Source of the DNA: a bacterium | Lineage (GTDB): Bacteria; Patescibacteriota; Minisyncoccia; Minisyncoccales; Minisyncoccaceae | Direction: 5' to 3' | Assembly (NCBI GenBank): GCA_023229485.1 | Contig: JALNZJ010000060.1 | Span: forward strand, 1-5,502 | DNA length: 5,502 bases | In this document: in pieces, positions 4,847-5,502 of the stretch | Numbering within the stretch: position 1 is the stretch's first letter | How the letters are laid out: every line of letters starts with the position of its first letter | The notes under the pieces: model-generated | Seen by the model: only the letters and a program-made list of their open reading frames with translations | Database searches by the model: none | What the model was told of the DNA's origin: nothing | Translations under genes and position numbers: made by a program

Positions 4847-4859
4847 AATAATTAAAAAT

Positions 4860-5321
4860 ATGGAATACTTTATAACTAAGCAAAAACTTAAAGAACTAGA
4901 GCACGAACATGAGCACTTAAAGCAAATGATTAAAGAAGAAATTACAAGAGAGGTTCCGACCTTGCTTGAAAGTGGTGATCTTAATCCAGACTTCACTAGT
5001 TATGAAGAGGCTTTAGAACAGAATCAAAGTCGGATTGAAGAGATAGAGAATATTATAAAAAACCATCAAATCATTAAAAAGCCACCAAAAGAAGAAAGAA
5101 ATAAGGTTTTTCTTGGTGCTAATGTTATTTTAAAAAACGATAAGCATAAAACCGAATATAAAATAGTAGGAACACTTGAGGCAAATCCTTTTGAGGGCAA
5201 AATCAGCGACGTATCTCCGGCTGGTAGAGCATTCATTGGAAAAGCTGTTGGCGAAGTAGTTTCGGTTGGTCCAATGCAAGCCACCTATCAAATTTTAGAA
5301 ATAAAATATGAAGACGCATAA
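4860..5321 (+). CDS. greA: Transcription elongation factor GreA
   Basis: GreA enters the RNA polymerase secondary channel and triggers cleavage of backtracked RNA. The 153-aa protein (E. coli GreA is 158) has an N-terminal coiled-coil finger (about 1-75, beginning MEYFITKQKLKELEHE) and a C-terminal FKBP-like domain with VFLGANVIL (83-91), YKIVGTLEANP (99-109) and VSPAGRAFIGKAVGEVVSV (118-136). The tip reads ESGDLNPDFTSYEEA. D40 matches catalytic D41 of E. coli, but the position of E44 is P43 and the nearest acid is D44, one residue further along with a one-residue insertion. Activity may be altered, or D44 may substitute. The gene has no Shine-Dalgarno, a long structured leader and a strong terminator, so it is probably transcribed alone. 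Confidence 0.92.
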   Translation: MEYFITKQKLKELEHEHEHLKQMIKEEITREVPTLLESGDLNPDFTSYEEALEQNQSRIEEIENIIKNHQIIKKPPKEERNKVFLGANVILKNDKHKTEYKIVGTLEANPFEGKISDVSPAGRAFIGKAVGEVVSVGPMQATYQILEIKYEDA

Positions 5322-5344
5322 AATAATCAGCTTAGTCGAATAAT

Positions 5345-5376
5345 AATACCTAGTTAAAATAACTAGGTATTTTTTT
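5345..5376 (+). terminator. greA terminator
   Basis: AATACCTAGTTA (5345-5356) pairs perfectly with TAACTAGGTATT (5360-5371) around an AAA loop, followed by a run of seven T (5370-5376). This is a 12-bp intrinsic terminator 23 bp after the greA stop. Confidence 0.92.
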
Positions 5377-5434
5377 CTTGCTTATGATTCGGTTTTATAT
5401 TAAAATTAGTCTTATAGTTTTAATTTAAAAACGA

Positions 5435-5502
5435 ATGATGACAAAATTAAATAAAATTGTTAAGTATTTAGTATTAGCTGATTTAGCTTTTTATAGCGGT
5501 TG
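5435..5502 (+). CDS. N-terminal fragment of a probable membrane protein (possibly an MFS-type transporter)
   Basis: An open frame starts at tandem ATG codons (5435 and 5438) and runs off the window. It reads MMTKLNKIVKYLVLADLAFY and then SG, with a next codon starting TG. A short basic start followed by a hydrophobic segment suggests a first membrane helix. The pattern 'KYLVLADLAFYSG' recalls the start of MFS-like transporters seen in Patescibacteria, but about 22 residues are too few to be sure. No Shine-Dalgarno precedes it; TATAGT at 5413-5418 could be a -10 box without a convincing -35. Either ATG could be used. Confidence 0.5.
   Translation, partial: MMTKLNKIVKYLVLADLAFYSG

Noticed and set aside
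5066..5284. A 72-codon reading frame on the minus strand
   Set aside because: It is antisense to the conserved C-terminal domain of greA and shows no family motif.
1..5502. tRNA, rRNA, CRISPR array or complete transposon
   Set aside because: No cloverleaf, rRNA segment, spaced direct repeats or transposase reading frame was found on either strand.

Overview
The window is AT-rich, gene-dense and reads with the standard bacterial code: a TGA stop at 2536-2538 sits in a 4-bp ATGA overlap with the next gene. Gene content points to a small-genome bacterium of the Patescibacteria/Candidate Phyla Radiation type. The indicators are a bacterial Elp3, a 'translation elongation factor-like' barrel protein, a compact LOG/SLOG protein, short intergenic gaps and no Shine-Dalgarno sequence at a usable distance from any start codon. 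The placement is an inference from gene content; no rRNA gene is present.

Left part (1-3254). A 5' fragment of elp3 runs leftward off the window (1-697). Only 14 bp away, in the opposite direction, starts a four-gene operon (712-3254): a methyltransferase resembling eukaryotic Trm9/ALKBH8, a LOG/SLOG-fold nucleotide-binding protein, a lysine-rich protein ending in an EF-Tu-domain-2-like barrel, and a COG3910-type ABC-class ATPase. Gaps in the operon are 17 bp, 7 bp and a 4-bp overlap. Elp3 makes the 5-carboxymethyl(-amide) group on wobble uridine 34 of tRNA, and Trm9 esterifies that same group. The divergent pair therefore looks like a bacterial version of the eukaryotic mcm5U34 pathway, the main biological hypothesis from this window.

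Middle part (3255-4440). A 148-bp gap holds a hairpin resembling the right end of an IS200/IS605-type element and a bidirectional intrinsic terminator shared by the operon and the convergent mltG. mltG encodes a membrane-anchored endolytic murein transglycosylase. It has a near-consensus promoter that predicts an almost leaderless mRNA.

Right part (4441-5502). The 419-bp gap before greA is the second notable region. It contains a promoter with perfect -35 and -10 hexamers, a predicted transcript of about 170 nt with several hairpins and a possible 34-codon leader ORF, a GC-rich terminator with a competing antiterminator, and a further long hairpin just before greA. This layout suggests attenuation of greA or a leader-derived small RNA, by analogy with E. 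coli GraL. greA ends in a strong terminator, and the first 22 or so codons of a probable membrane protein run off the right edge.
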